A stretch of DNA of 35,015 nt from an uncultured Actinomycetes bacterium (GTDB lineage: Bacteria; Actinomycetota; Coriobacteriia; Coriobacteriales; Atopobiaceae): positions 1 to 35,015 of the forward strand of contig ONMP01000012.1 of assembly GCA_900318935.1 (NCBI GenBank). Direction: 5' to 3'. Under the pieces are notes generated by a model. That model was not told the origin of the DNA and searched no databases. It saw only the letters and a program-made list of their open reading frames with translations. Position 1 is the first letter of the stretch. Each line of letters begins with the position of its first letter. This document shows, in pieces, positions 17,148 to 25,168 of this stretch. Both the position numbers and the translations under genes were made by a program.

Positions 17148-17176
17148 ATGATAGCGCTTTGCGAGCCTTGACGCAA
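17148..17176 (-). promoter_or_regulatory. Probable promoter of infC-rpmI-rplT
   Basis: On the minus strand TTGCGT (17176-17171) is followed after 17 bases by TATCAT (17153-17148), five of six matches to the -10 consensus. Transcription would begin near 17141, leaving a leader of about 205 nt before the infC AUA codon. Apart from the palindrome at 16955-16972 I see no known leader motif there. Confidence 0.5.
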
Positions 17177-17233
17177 GGATAAGTCCGTCATTCACAGGAC
17201 GGACGAACTTGAACGCCATGGCAGTGCTAAACT

Positions 17234-17289
17234 GGGTGACAGGGGGGACAGTCCCCTGGGTACCCAGGGGACTGTCCCCCCTGTCACCC
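17234..17289. repeat. 56-bp perfect palindrome (REP/MITE-like)
   Basis: Every base of the 28-base left arm is matched in the right arm, with the centre GGGTACCC at 17258-17265 and no spacer. The arms contain GGTGACAGGGGGG and GGGGACTGTCCCC, so there are nested smaller palindromes. It lies between the divergent infC promoter and the methyltransferase start. The form suggests a repetitive extragenic palindrome or miniature mobile element. A shorter related-looking GC-rich sequence is at 4236-4263. Confidence 0.8.
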
Positions 17290-17331
17290 CCCTGTACCCC
17301 CCGTACCAGCAACGGATTGAAAGCCGGCGAT

Positions 17332-17931
17332 ATGACCATGCCAGTAACCCCTACCCTTGCATACTATGCCCGCAACGCCGAAGAGTTCGTGGCGTCGACC
17401 GTAGACGTGGACTTCTCCGCCACGCAGAAAAGGTTTGCGACACTGTTGCCCGAGCGCGGACGCGTGCTCGACCTGGGATGCGGGTCGGGACGCGACGCAC
17501 GTTGGTTCCTCATACGAGGCTTCGACGTGACGGCGACCGACGGCTCGCCGGAGCTCGCATCCGTTGCCCAGCGCGTGGCGGGCATCCCCGTGCGGGTTGA
17601 GCTCTTCGGTGACCTCGCCGATGTGGAGCACTATGACGGCGTGTGGGCGTGCTCCTCGATCCTGCACCTACCCAAGCAGGAGCTTGCCGACGTTCTGGGC
17701 CGCATCGAGCGCGCACTCGTGCCCAAAGGCGTGCTCTATACCTCCTTCAAATACGGCAACTTCGAGGGAATGCGCAACGGGCGTCACTTCACCGACTTCA
17801 CGGAGCCAGTCTTTAGGGAGTTCGTCACCAAGACATGCAACCTTGCCATCGAAGATCTCTGGATCTCGGGTGACGTCCGCCCCGGCCGCTCAGACGAGCG
17901 ATGGCTCAACGTCATCATGCGAAAGGCATAA
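17332..17931 (+). CDS. Class I SAM-dependent methyltransferase
   Basis: This protein of about 199 residues has the Rossmann-fold methyltransferase pattern. Motif I is GRVLDLGCGSGRDARWFL, the acidic end of beta-2 lies in FDVTATDGSPE, then comes YDGVWACSSILHLP (motif IV/post-IV). The C-terminal part has LVPKGVLYTSFKYG. It resembles the Methyltransf_11/TehB-like small-molecule group; the substrate is unknown. Start choice is uncertain: ATG 17332 and ATG 17338 both lack a strong ribosome site. A TTG at 17209 keeps the frame open through the 56-bp palindrome, but gives a low-complexity, unlikely N-terminus. The palindrome, 42 bases upstream, would make a very stable hairpin in the 5' untranslated region. 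Confidence 0.82.
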   Translation: MTMPVTPTLAYYARNAEEFVASTVDVDFSATQKRFATLLPERGRVLDLGCGSGRDARWFLIRGFDVTATDGSPELASVAQRVAGIPVRVELFGDLADVEHYDGVWACSSILHLPKQELADVLGRIERALVPKGVLYTSFKYGNFEGMRNGRHFTDFTEPVFREFVTKTCNLAIEDLWISGDVRPGRSDERWLNVIMRKA

Positions 17932-18018
17932 TGAGCGCTTGTTCTTCCGCGCATTCAACTTCGCAAAACCCTATCATGGCGTTCTGCTACTATGTGACTG
18001 CTGTCAACGGGAGGTCAC

Positions 18019-18612
18019 ATGACGAAGAAGGGCACAAAGCGCAAGCTGTGGGGCTGGGGCAAGGTCTTCTTGCTCGTACTCATCTGCTCGCTGGTGACCG
18101 TCGCGATAGCCGCCCTCGACCCCGCCCACACTGCAACAGAGCCCGACGTCAAGCCAACGGCGCACCTCAGCTTCAACGAGGAGATGGCCAGCGTCGTCAG
18201 CGAGGCAGAAGGGCAAATATACGACAACACCTTCTACGCTTGGTATGACGCCTACACGCAATCTCGCATCGTACCGATCATTCTCAACGACCGTGGACCC
18301 CTGCGCTATGGTCCCTGGGCCGCACGTAGCGAAAAGGGCACGGAGGACGCGAGTTCCGATGGGGCTCTCACGGAATGGGCGACCAACTACTACATAGCTC
18401 ACGACTGGTCAGATTACGGCCAAGAGATACTGACTATGCAGCCAGGCGACGAAGCGAACGTCAACGGCAAATCCTTCACCGTGGAAGGAATCTTTAATTA
18501 TCCCAAAGACAGCTTCTACGAAGAGATCATGCGCATTGCAGGTGATGGAGCCATTGTCTTTCAGACCTGTTATCCGGATTCCACATTCAATCGCATTGTC
18601 TATGGCCGTTAG
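18019..18612 (+). CDS. Sortase-like membrane-anchored protein
   Basis: This 197-residue protein has a basic N-terminus and one membrane segment (about 13-33), then an extracytoplasmic domain. The C-terminal half fits a sortase beta-barrel. His128 in YYIAHDWSDYG, Cys184 in VFQTCYP and Arg192 in FNRIVYG stand in the order of the sortase His-Cys-Arg triad, and MQPGDEANVNG matches the segment after the sortase His. Sortases join LPXTG-type proteins to the wall, and the window contains one such substrate (end at 4234). The protein is somewhat short and the TLXTC motif is altered to VFQTC, so I call it sortase-like. ATG 18019 has GGGAGG four bases upstream. Nothing suggests an operon with the methyltransferase, 87 bases away, except strand. 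Confidence 0.68.
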   Translation: MTKKGTKRKLWGWGKVFLLVLICSLVTVAIAALDPAHTATEPDVKPTAHLSFNEEMASVVSEAEGQIYDNTFYAWYDAYTQSRIVPIILNDRGPLRYGPWAARSEKGTEDASSDGALTEWATNYYIAHDWSDYGQEILTMQPGDEANVNGKSFTVEGIFNYPKDSFYEEIMRIAGDGAIVFQTCYPDSTFNRIVYGR

Positions 18613-18648
18613 CAAAGAAATGTGCTATAGTATCCCTGCTTTTGTTGA

Positions 18649-18733
18649 GCCCGAGTGGCGGAATTGGCAGACGCGGAGGTCTCAAAAACCTTTGAGGAAA
18701 CTCGTGTGGGTTCGAGTCCCACCTCGGGCACCA
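18649..18733 (+). tRNA. tRNA-Leu (anticodon CAA)
   Basis: The 85-nt class II tRNA has acceptor stem GCCCGAG/CTCGGGC, a D-arm around GGCGGAATTGGCAGACGC, anticodon loop CTCAAAA (anticodon CAA, reading UUG), a short variable arm, T-arm GTGGG-TTCGAGT-CCCAC and an encoded CCA. A TATAGT at 18626-18631 may be its -10 box. Confidence 0.95.
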
Positions 18734-18739
18734 GAAATC

Positions 18740-18774
18740 AACAGGCCGAGTTCACGCTCGGCCTGTTTTGTTTT
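18740..18774 (+). terminator. Intrinsic terminator after tRNA-Leu
   Basis: AACAGGCCGAG and CTCGGCCTGTT form an 11-bp perfect stem around TTCACG, with TTTTGTTTT at its foot. It starts 7 bases after the tRNA CCA. Confidence 0.93.
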
Positions 18775-18797
18775 GCTCAAAGAATGGCAGCGCAACC

Positions 18798-19427
18798 TTA
18801 GGCGAGCCAAGGATTGTAAGCAAGTTCTTGTTCCATCGTTGTGGCAGGACCGTGGCCGCAAAGAAGAACCGTAGCGGGATCTATCTCGCGCTTGAGCCTT
18901 GCCAACGTGCGCATGAGGGTCTCATGGTCCCCTCCGACGAGGTCGGTACGCCCGCACGACCCCGCAAAGAGCGTGTCTCCCATGAAGGCATAGCCATCAC
19001 CCACGAGCACGATACCTCCCTCAGTGTGTCCCGGCGCCTCAAGGACGCGCAACTCGGCACTCCCCACGCGGAGCACATCGCCCTCCGAGAGCTGCCGGTC
19101 AGGTGCCGGGGCATCCTCGACCTCGGCTTGCGATACGTCAAAGACGTGCGAGGAGAGCTCAAGCGCATGCTGTGCGCGCTCGGCATCCCCCACTGATACC
19201 GCAAAGCTCGCTCCCGTTGCCTCCTTGAGCGCTCGCACACCCCCCACGTGGTCATGATGCCCATGCGTGGCAACGATCTGGGTAACCTTCACGTCCGAGA
19301 GCGCCGCCGCGATGCGTGCTCCCTCGGCTCCCGGATCGACGACCAGGCACTCCCCGTCGCTCACGAGCGCATAGCAGTTGGTGGAGAGGTGCCCCACAAC
19401 GAACTGCCGAATGCCATCCTTGGCCAT
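18798..19427 (-). CDS. Metallo-beta-lactamase-fold hydrolase, glyoxalase II-like
   Basis: This 209-residue cytosolic protein has the metal-binding signature THGHHDH (His55, His57, Asp59, His60), then APGHTEGG, MGDTLFAGSCGRTD and LLCGHGPATT. These are the ordered ligands of the YcbL/GloB-like branch of the metallo-beta-lactamase fold, which hydrolyses thioesters or similar compounds. The exact substrate cannot be told; glyoxalase II proper has an extra C-terminal domain that is absent. It begins one base after the rel stop codon and is the last gene of the long minus-strand unit. This neighbour pair (rel then a YcbL-like hydrolase) is common in Gram-positive bacteria. Confidence 0.9.
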   Translation of the reverse strand: MAKDGIRQFVVGHLSTNCYALVSDGECLVVDPGAEGARIAAALSDVKVTQIVATHGHHDHVGGVRALKEATGASFAVSVGDAERAQHALELSSHVFDVSQAEVEDAPAPDRQLSEGDVLRVGSAELRVLEAPGHTEGGIVLVGDGYAFMGDTLFAGSCGRTDLVGGDHETLMRTLARLKREIDPATVLLCGHGPATTMEQELAYNPWLA

Positions 19428-19428
19428 A

Positions 19429-21771
19429 CTAGACCCTCCTCTTCATCTGGACAGAACCCTCACCAGGCATGATGCGCCTCGCGTCAAAGACCGACGGCAC
19501 GCGGCTGATGGAGGCAAGCAAGGGATCGAGCAAGCTCGCATCGCTGATACTCACCATGAAACGCAGGCGGGCAACACCTTCGCGCGTCGTCTGCGTAGAA
19601 GCAGAGAGGATGTTTGCCGCCGCATCAGCCACCGCAATCGTGATGTCCTTGAGCAGGCCCATTCGGTCGGTTGCCTCGATGACTATCTCGACGTTGAACT
19701 CAGTGGCACCCGAGGTGTCCCACTCGACCTCTATCATGCGCTCGGGATTATTCATGAGTGACACCACGTTGGGACAACTGCTACGATGCACCGAGACGCC
19801 TCGACCGCGCGTAATGAAGCCCACGATGTCGTCCCCGGCGACCGGATTGCAGCAATGTGCGAGATGTGCAAGCAAATCTGGGTCGCCCTTGACCACCACG
19901 CCACAACTACCCCGCTTCTTTTTGCCCTTGGAGGCATGGGTACGCGGGACGCGCAGATGCTGCTCGCCACCACGAAGATTCTCGAGCGCCTGACGCTCCT
20001 CGGCCTCCTTGCGCGCTTGGGCAAGCTGTTCTGGCGAACCCGCCTCGAGCACGGCTTGGATGCGGTTTGCAACCTGCTTGACCGAGCACTTACCCAGATG
20101 TATCGCCTGAAAGAGCCTCTCGGGAGTGCGCGCATCGAACTGAGGGAGCACCTGCTCGATGGCTCGCGTGGTGCGTGCTGTGGATATGCCGTAGCCGCGT
20201 TTGCGGAGCTCGCGCGCAAGCTCGGCACGCCCCTGCTCCGCATCATCAGCCTTGTTCACCGTTGCGAAGTATCTGCGAATCTTTGAGCGGGCGGACGGCG
20301 TAACCACGATGCCCATCCAGTCACGCGACGGACGGGCGTTTTTGTTTGTGAGCACTTCTACGCGATCACCCATCTGCAGGTTATAGGTGAGCGGCACCAC
20401 CGAACCGTTGACCTTAGCTCCCACACAGTGATTGCCCACCTCAGTGTGGACTGCGTAGGCGAAGTCAAGCGGCGTCGATTCGCGCCTGAGACTCACCACT
20501 TCGCCCTTCGGCGTAAATACAAAGATCTCCCCCTCAAAGAGGTCGACGCGCAGGTTGTTCAGGAACTCGTGCGGGTCCCCCAGATCGTCTTCGTTCACCC
20601 AATCGAGACTACGGCGGATGTGGTTGATCGTGGAATCGATACTGCGATCGTCCTTGGACATTTTGCCTTGCGATCCGCCCGACTTTTTGTATAGCCAGTG
20701 AGCTGCCACGCCGTACTCAGCGTGCTCGTGCATCTCAGCCGTCCGAATCTGAACCTCGATGGGTCGCGCATCGGGACCGACGACCGTGGTGTGCAGCGAC
20801 TGGTAGAGATTCGCCTTAGGCGTGGCAATGTAGTCCTTGAACCGTCCCGGAAGCGGGTGCCATAGAGAGTGAACCGCACCCAAGACCGAGTAGCACTCCT
20901 CCACCGTGCTCGTGATGACGCGCAACGCGATGAGGTCGTATATGTCGGTGAACTCCACGTCTCGCCGCTGCATCTTTTGGTAGATGGACCAGAGGTGCTT
21001 GGGCCTTCCCGTTACCTGGAAGCTGCCGACTCCCACGCGACGCAGCTCGTCGGTGAGCGTCCTGATTGCCTCGTCGGTATCGCGCTCCCGCTGCGCCCGC
21101 GAATCCTGCACCATGCGCGCAATCCGCTCGTATTCCTCAGGCTCCAGGTAAAAGAACGAGAGGTCTTCCAGCTCCCACTTGATGGAAGAAATGCCCAGAC
21201 GGTCAGCCAAGGGGGCGTATACGTCCATCGTCTCACGCGACTTGAACTCACGCTTGTGAGGCGGCAGCGCAGCGAGCGTCCGCATGTTGTGCAGGCGGTC
21301 GGCGATTTTTATGATAACGACGCGTATGTCCTTCGACATGGCGAGAACCATTTTGCGCAGGTTGAGAGCCTGCTTCTCGTCCATGTTTGATACCTGGATG
21401 TTTGTGAGCTTGGTGACGCCATCTACGAGCTCGGCGACGGTCGCACCAAATCGCTCAGTGAGGTCGTCAAGCGTCGCAGGAGTGTCCTCCACCGTATCGT
21501 GCAGAAGTGCGGCACATACGGTATCGGTATCCATGTGCAGGTCTTTCGCAAGAATGAGGGCCACTTCGACGGGATGGTTGATGTAGGGTTCACCAGACCT
21601 GCGTCGCTGCGTGCGATGGAACTCAGCCGCAAAGCGATAGGCGCGCTCGGTCTTTTCGCAACCAACCTTATCCAAGTAGCTCGCACAGGCACTCTGCAGC
21701 AGGCGGTAGTTGTCGGCACCGGGCGCGTCAAGGTCGCGCCCTTTATAAGCCCTCGTCTCCCTTATCCTCAT
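19429..21771 (-). CDS. rel: Bifunctional (p)ppGpp synthetase/hydrolase, RelA/SpoT family
   Basis: This 780-residue stringent-response enzyme makes and degrades (p)ppGpp on ribosomes. The HD hydrolase domain keeps its residues (INHPVEVA with His66; LLHDTVEDT with His91-Asp92). The synthetase domain shows RPKHLWSIYQKM, the DIYDLIALRV block and YQSLHTTVVG...EVQIRT. A TGS domain (IFVFTPKGEVVSLRRESTPL) and a C-terminal zinc-finger/ACT region follow, with paired Cys in LAHCCNPVAGD. All parts are present, so it should be bifunctional. ATG 21771 is chosen for AAAGGGG 9 bases upstream. A TTG at 21813 would add 14 residues overlapping the recJ end. It lies 19 bases after recJ, the usual neighbour. Confidence 0.95.
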   Translation of the reverse strand: MRIRETRAYKGRDLDAPGADNYRLLQSACASYLDKVGCEKTERAYRFAAEFHRTQRRRSGEPYINHPVEVALILAKDLHMDTDTVCAALLHDTVEDTPATLDDLTERFGATVAELVDGVTKLTNIQVSNMDEKQALNLRKMVLAMSKDIRVVIIKIADRLHNMRTLAALPPHKREFKSRETMDVYAPLADRLGISSIKWELEDLSFFYLEPEEYERIARMVQDSRAQRERDTDEAIRTLTDELRRVGVGSFQVTGRPKHLWSIYQKMQRRDVEFTDIYDLIALRVITSTVEECYSVLGAVHSLWHPLPGRFKDYIATPKANLYQSLHTTVVGPDARPIEVQIRTAEMHEHAEYGVAAHWLYKKSGGSQGKMSKDDRSIDSTINHIRRSLDWVNEDDLGDPHEFLNNLRVDLFEGEIFVFTPKGEVVSLRRESTPLDFAYAVHTEVGNHCVGAKVNGSVVPLTYNLQMGDRVEVLTNKNARPSRDWMGIVVTPSARSKIRRYFATVNKADDAEQGRAELARELRKRGYGISTARTTRAIEQVLPQFDARTPERLFQAIHLGKCSVKQVANRIQAVLEAGSPEQLAQARKEAEERQALENLRGGEQHLRVPRTHASKGKKKRGSCGVVVKGDPDLLAHLAHCCNPVAGDDIVGFITRGRGVSVHRSSCPNVVSLMNNPERMIEVEWDTSGATEFNVEIVIEATDRMGLLKDITIAVADAAANILSASTQTTREGVARLRFMVSISDASLLDPLLASISRVPSVFDARRIMPGEGSVQMKRRV

Positions 21772-21790
21772 GCGCCGACACCCCTTTCCC

Positions 21791-24700
21791 TCATCTGTCC
21801 ACCATATTCCCAAAGCTCGGAACGATGGGCCTGTTTATGCGATCTATCAGCTCCTGCGAGGTGGCCGTGAGCACCCAATCGCGGAAACGAACGAATTCTG
21901 CCAACGAGTGCCTGCCCTCAACGTAGCGAATGGAACTCGTAAGGTCTGCGTGGACCGGCGATGGATTCATGAGAATGGTACGGCTGTCTTCGAAGCCCTC
22001 GACCCTGAGAAAGCCAAGCTCGCCAAAGACGGCAATCCCACTTGCCACTGCTGCCATATCCAGCTGCACTTTTGGCTCCTGCGCGCGCACGGCTTCGAGG
22101 AGTTCGGCATCAGCAAGTGACAGAGAGCTGTTACCCACACTTGCGGCCTCACGCCGGAGCACCCGATACAATGCCACCAAGTCCTGACGAGGCGGAGCGG
22201 CCGACGATAGCAGCTTCTCGTTGATTATCGCGTCCCTGCCACCAAACAACAGACGGATGTATGCCGGGGCACCATCTCGACCTGCGCGCCCGCTCATCTG
22301 ATTGAATTCCGTCGCGCCAAACGGCATGTGATAGAGAACCACGTTGCGGATGCCGGGCAGGTTGACACCCTCGCCAAAAGCGCTCGTCGAGACGATGCAG
22401 CATAGATCATCGCCCCTGAATGCCTGCTCTATGCGCTTCCGCAGATCTCGCGAGAGACCTGCATGGTAGAACGCAATGCGTTCGCCAAGTCCCTGCGCCC
22501 GAGACCTGAGCGTCCGCACGAGTGACACGGCCTGATCGCGAGAATTGACGTAGACGACGCACTTCTCGCCCGACGAGACGATGGACGAGAGGTAGAGGTC
22601 ACGGTCGCGCAAGTCACGCTGGTCATCGAGCATGAGATTGGGCCGCACCGTACGATCCACGATAACGTCTTCCTCGTGCACCGAAAGCAAGCTGCATATC
22701 TCTCGAGCCACGGACTCTGATGCCGTAGCCGTTACCGCCAATGCCGTAGGATTCCCCAATTCTCGCAAGATGCGACCGAGCTCCGTATAAGCCTCTCTAT
22801 CCCCTCCCTTGGCTGAGCCAGCATGATGCGCCTCATCGATGACCACAAAGCCCACGTGGCCTGATCGCGCGAAGTCTCTCGTATGAATTGCCAAGAACTC
22901 AGGTGTCGTGAGCACGACATCGACATGCCTCTGTCGTAGACCCTCAAATATCTCGCTGCGCTCCGTAGCATCAGACTCGCCCGTGAGCACACGAACAGAC
23001 AGGCCCATCTTCGCGAATTCCTGTTCGAGATGAAATGCCTGATCTGAGACAAGCGCGCGCAACGGATACACAAAGATGCTCGCGAGCCCCTTCGCTAGAG
23101 CCATGCGCGCCGCATGAATGTGGAAGATAAGCGACTTGCCGCGCCCCGTCGCCATGACGCAGAGCGTGCTGCGGTTTTGCGCAAGCCTGTCGAGTGCTGC
23201 ACTCTGGGCAGGTAGAAGACTCGCATCTCCGATGAGTTGGGCACGCAAATGCTCGGTAAGGGTTTCTGGTGATAGCTCGCCGAGTTGTGACCGCACGGCT
23301 GTCGTCTCGTCTGTGAATGTGCGACCCTGCGGAGCGAAGGCAACAGGTGACACCCGCTGGCTCGAAATGAGCGCGTCTTTGCCATGCGCACCAACAGACG
23401 ATGTCACCAAGGCAGCGGTCGGCACATCCTTGGCCCGTATGTCTTCCGACTGATAGAGTATGTCACGCACCATGAGCTTAGCTTGGGTACGCCCCTGCCA
23501 TGTCTCGCTCACCGCGTCAACGACTAGGTCGACCATGTCCTCGCATGCGTAAGCCTGGCTCATGCGCGGAGCACGAAACATGATGGCCGGTACGGAACTC
23601 ACGCCATCGGTCGCAACGAATCGCAAGTGATTTGCATCGTAGCCTACGCGCGCCCGATTGCGCATAAACACTCCTTGGACGCCAAAGAGCGGGCGCTTGT
23701 TGCCCTGCCCAAACGGCTGGAGCATATCAAGCGCCTTTATGCCCGGCAAGTCGAGCTCACCGAGAGATGCGATGGCAGTCACCTCTCCCAAGTCCTGGAA
23801 CTGCTCTTCGGGCAGTTCGGCCATGACCTGCTGAAGCCGACGTCGGAACTCTCCGATCCTGCTTGCCTCACAGGTGACGCCCACCGCACCGGCATGCCCA
23901 CCGAAACGCACGAGGATGTCCGAGCACTGCTCCACCGCATGAAAAAGGTCCACCGAGCCGACGCTGCGCCCCGACCCTCGGGCAACGCCGTCCTGCATAG
24001 TGAAGACAATCGTCGGGACATGGTAAATGCTTACGATACGACTCGCAACGATGCCCTTCACGCCCTCGTGCCAGCCCTCTCCCGCCACCACGATAACGCG
24101 CTCCCCATCGTAGGTATTCCTGAGGAGCTTGATGGCCTCATCAGAGAGGACCGACTCCGTCTCCCTCCGTTCGGTGTTTATGGATTCAAGCGATGCCGCC
24201 AGCATTGCTGCCTCTGCGGGGTTGTCCGAAATCAAGAGGTCGAATGCCGCATCGGTACTTCCCATACGACCGGCAGCGTTGAGCCGAGGAATGAGCGAAA
24301 ACGGAAGGTTATCGGAGGTAATCTGCGTGAGGTCGCACTTAGCGCTCGCGGCAAGCGCGACGATACCGGGTCGCGTAGACGCGCGCATCCGGGTGATGCC
24401 TTCAGCCACGAGAGAGCGATTCTCGCCATGCAACAGCATCATGTCGGATATCGTGCCCAAAGCGGCAAGGTCCACATACGACCACCAAAGGTCGGGATTC
24501 CCAAGCCAGCGTCCCAAGAGGCAGACCAGCTTGAGCGCAACCCCTGCACCAGCCAACTCTCGCGACGGACACGTGTCGGAGAGCTTAGGATCGGTGACAG
24601 GTACGCCCTGCGGCACGAGGTCTCCCGGCTCGTGGTGATCGGTAATCACCACGTCGATACCCTTCTCGAGAAGCCACGTAACCTCGTTCTTTGCCGCTAT

Positions 24701-25153
24701 GCCATTGTCGACCGTCACGATGAGATCGGGGTGGCAGTCCGCGATGACCCTATGGAGCGCCTCGGGGGAAAGACCGTAGCCCTCACCAAACCGATGGGGT
24801 ATATAAGGGTGCGCATGCGCTCCGAGTGCCCTCAGCCCCAAAGTGAGCAGACAGGTAGACGTCATGCCGTCTACGTCGAAGTCGCCGTAGACGGCAATCG
24901 TCTCTTCGTCAATGATTGCGCGCTCCACCCTTCGCGCGGCTTCTTCCATCCCCGGGATCTCAAGCGGATCGGTCCAATCGCGTTTGAGTGAGGGCTGCAA
25001 GAAGCGAATGGCCTCCTGAGGTTCGCGCACGCCACGCGCACACAAAACGCGCGCCACGAGGGGTGTCAGGCCAAGTCTCTCGCACAGCACACGCTCGGAC
25101 TCCCCATGACTGGGGAGCACCTCCCAGCGCTTGTTGTCGAGAAGACTCGCCAT
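21791..25153 (-). CDS. recJ: RecJ exonuclease fused to a RecQ-like SF2 helicase
   Basis: This protein of 1,120 residues is about twice the usual RecJ size. Residues about 1-575 are a complete RecJ: DHH motif I GDFDVDG (90-96), TVDNG (148-151), TDHHEPG (171-177), IPRLNAAGRMG (289-298), DHHA1 motif GGHAGAVG (418-425) and an OB-like domain to about 570. Residues about 640-1000 are an SF2 helicase with PAQSAALDRL, Walker A MATGRGKS (667-674), DEAH (773-776), TATAS (808-812), STSAFGEGVN (922-931) and QMSGRAGRDG (952-961), which is RecQ-like. The last about 120 residues are unassigned. The frame runs through both halves without a break. RecJ and RecQ work together in RecF-pathway resection, so the fusion joins unwinding and 5'-3' degradation. 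It starts 15 bases after secD. Confidence 0.92.
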   Translation of the reverse strand: MASLLDNKRWEVLPSHGESERVLCERLGLTPLVARVLCARGVREPQEAIRFLQPSLKRDWTDPLEIPGMEEAARRVERAIIDEETIAVYGDFDVDGMTSTCLLTLGLRALGAHAHPYIPHRFGEGYGLSPEALHRVIADCHPDLIVTVDNGIAAKNEVTWLLEKGIDVVITDHHEPGDLVPQGVPVTDPKLSDTCPSRELAGAGVALKLVCLLGRWLGNPDLWWSYVDLAALGTISDMMLLHGENRSLVAEGITRMRASTRPGIVALAASAKCDLTQITSDNLPFSLIPRLNAAGRMGSTDAAFDLLISDNPAEAAMLAASLESINTERRETESVLSDEAIKLLRNTYDGERVIVVAGEGWHEGVKGIVASRIVSIYHVPTIVFTMQDGVARGSGRSVGSVDLFHAVEQCSDILVRFGGHAGAVGVTCEASRIGEFRRRLQQVMAELPEEQFQDLGEVTAIASLGELDLPGIKALDMLQPFGQGNKRPLFGVQGVFMRNRARVGYDANHLRFVATDGVSSVPAIMFRAPRMSQAYACEDMVDLVVDAVSETWQGRTQAKLMVRDILYQSEDIRAKDVPTAALVTSSVGAHGKDALISSQRVSPVAFAPQGRTFTDETTAVRSQLGELSPETLTEHLRAQLIGDASLLPAQSAALDRLAQNRSTLCVMATGRGKSLIFHIHAARMALAKGLASIFVYPLRALVSDQAFHLEQEFAKMGLSVRVLTGESDATERSEIFEGLRQRHVDVVLTTPEFLAIHTRDFARSGHVGFVVIDEAHHAGSAKGGDREAYTELGRILRELGNPTALAVTATASESVAREICSLLSVHEEDVIVDRTVRPNLMLDDQRDLRDRDLYLSSIVSSGEKCVVYVNSRDQAVSLVRTLRSRAQGLGERIAFYHAGLSRDLRKRIEQAFRGDDLCCIVSTSAFGEGVNLPGIRNVVLYHMPFGATEFNQMSGRAGRDGAPAYIRLLFGGRDAIINEKLLSSAAPPRQDLVALYRVLRREAASVGNSSLSLADAELLEAVRAQEPKVQLDMAAVASGIAVFGELGFLRVEGFEDSRTILMNPSPVHADLTSSIRYVEGRHSLAEFVRFRDWVLTATSQELIDRINRPIVPSFGNMVDR

Positions 25154-25168
25154 TCATACTCCTTCGCG

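Noticed and set aside
16931-17191. 86-codon frame upstream of infC ending over its start
   Set aside because: No ribosome site or recognisable sequence; most likely leader RNA. The seven-codon end of it is mentioned only as a possible coupling element.
17209-17331. Extended N-terminus of the methyltransferase from TTG 17209
   Set aside because: It would translate the palindrome into a Pro/Gly-rich stretch with no family match; the methyltransferase fold begins after 17332.
23627-24991. 454-codon frame on the plus strand opposite the RecJ half
   Set aside because: RecJ motifs cover the minus strand there; the plus frame is an antisense shadow.
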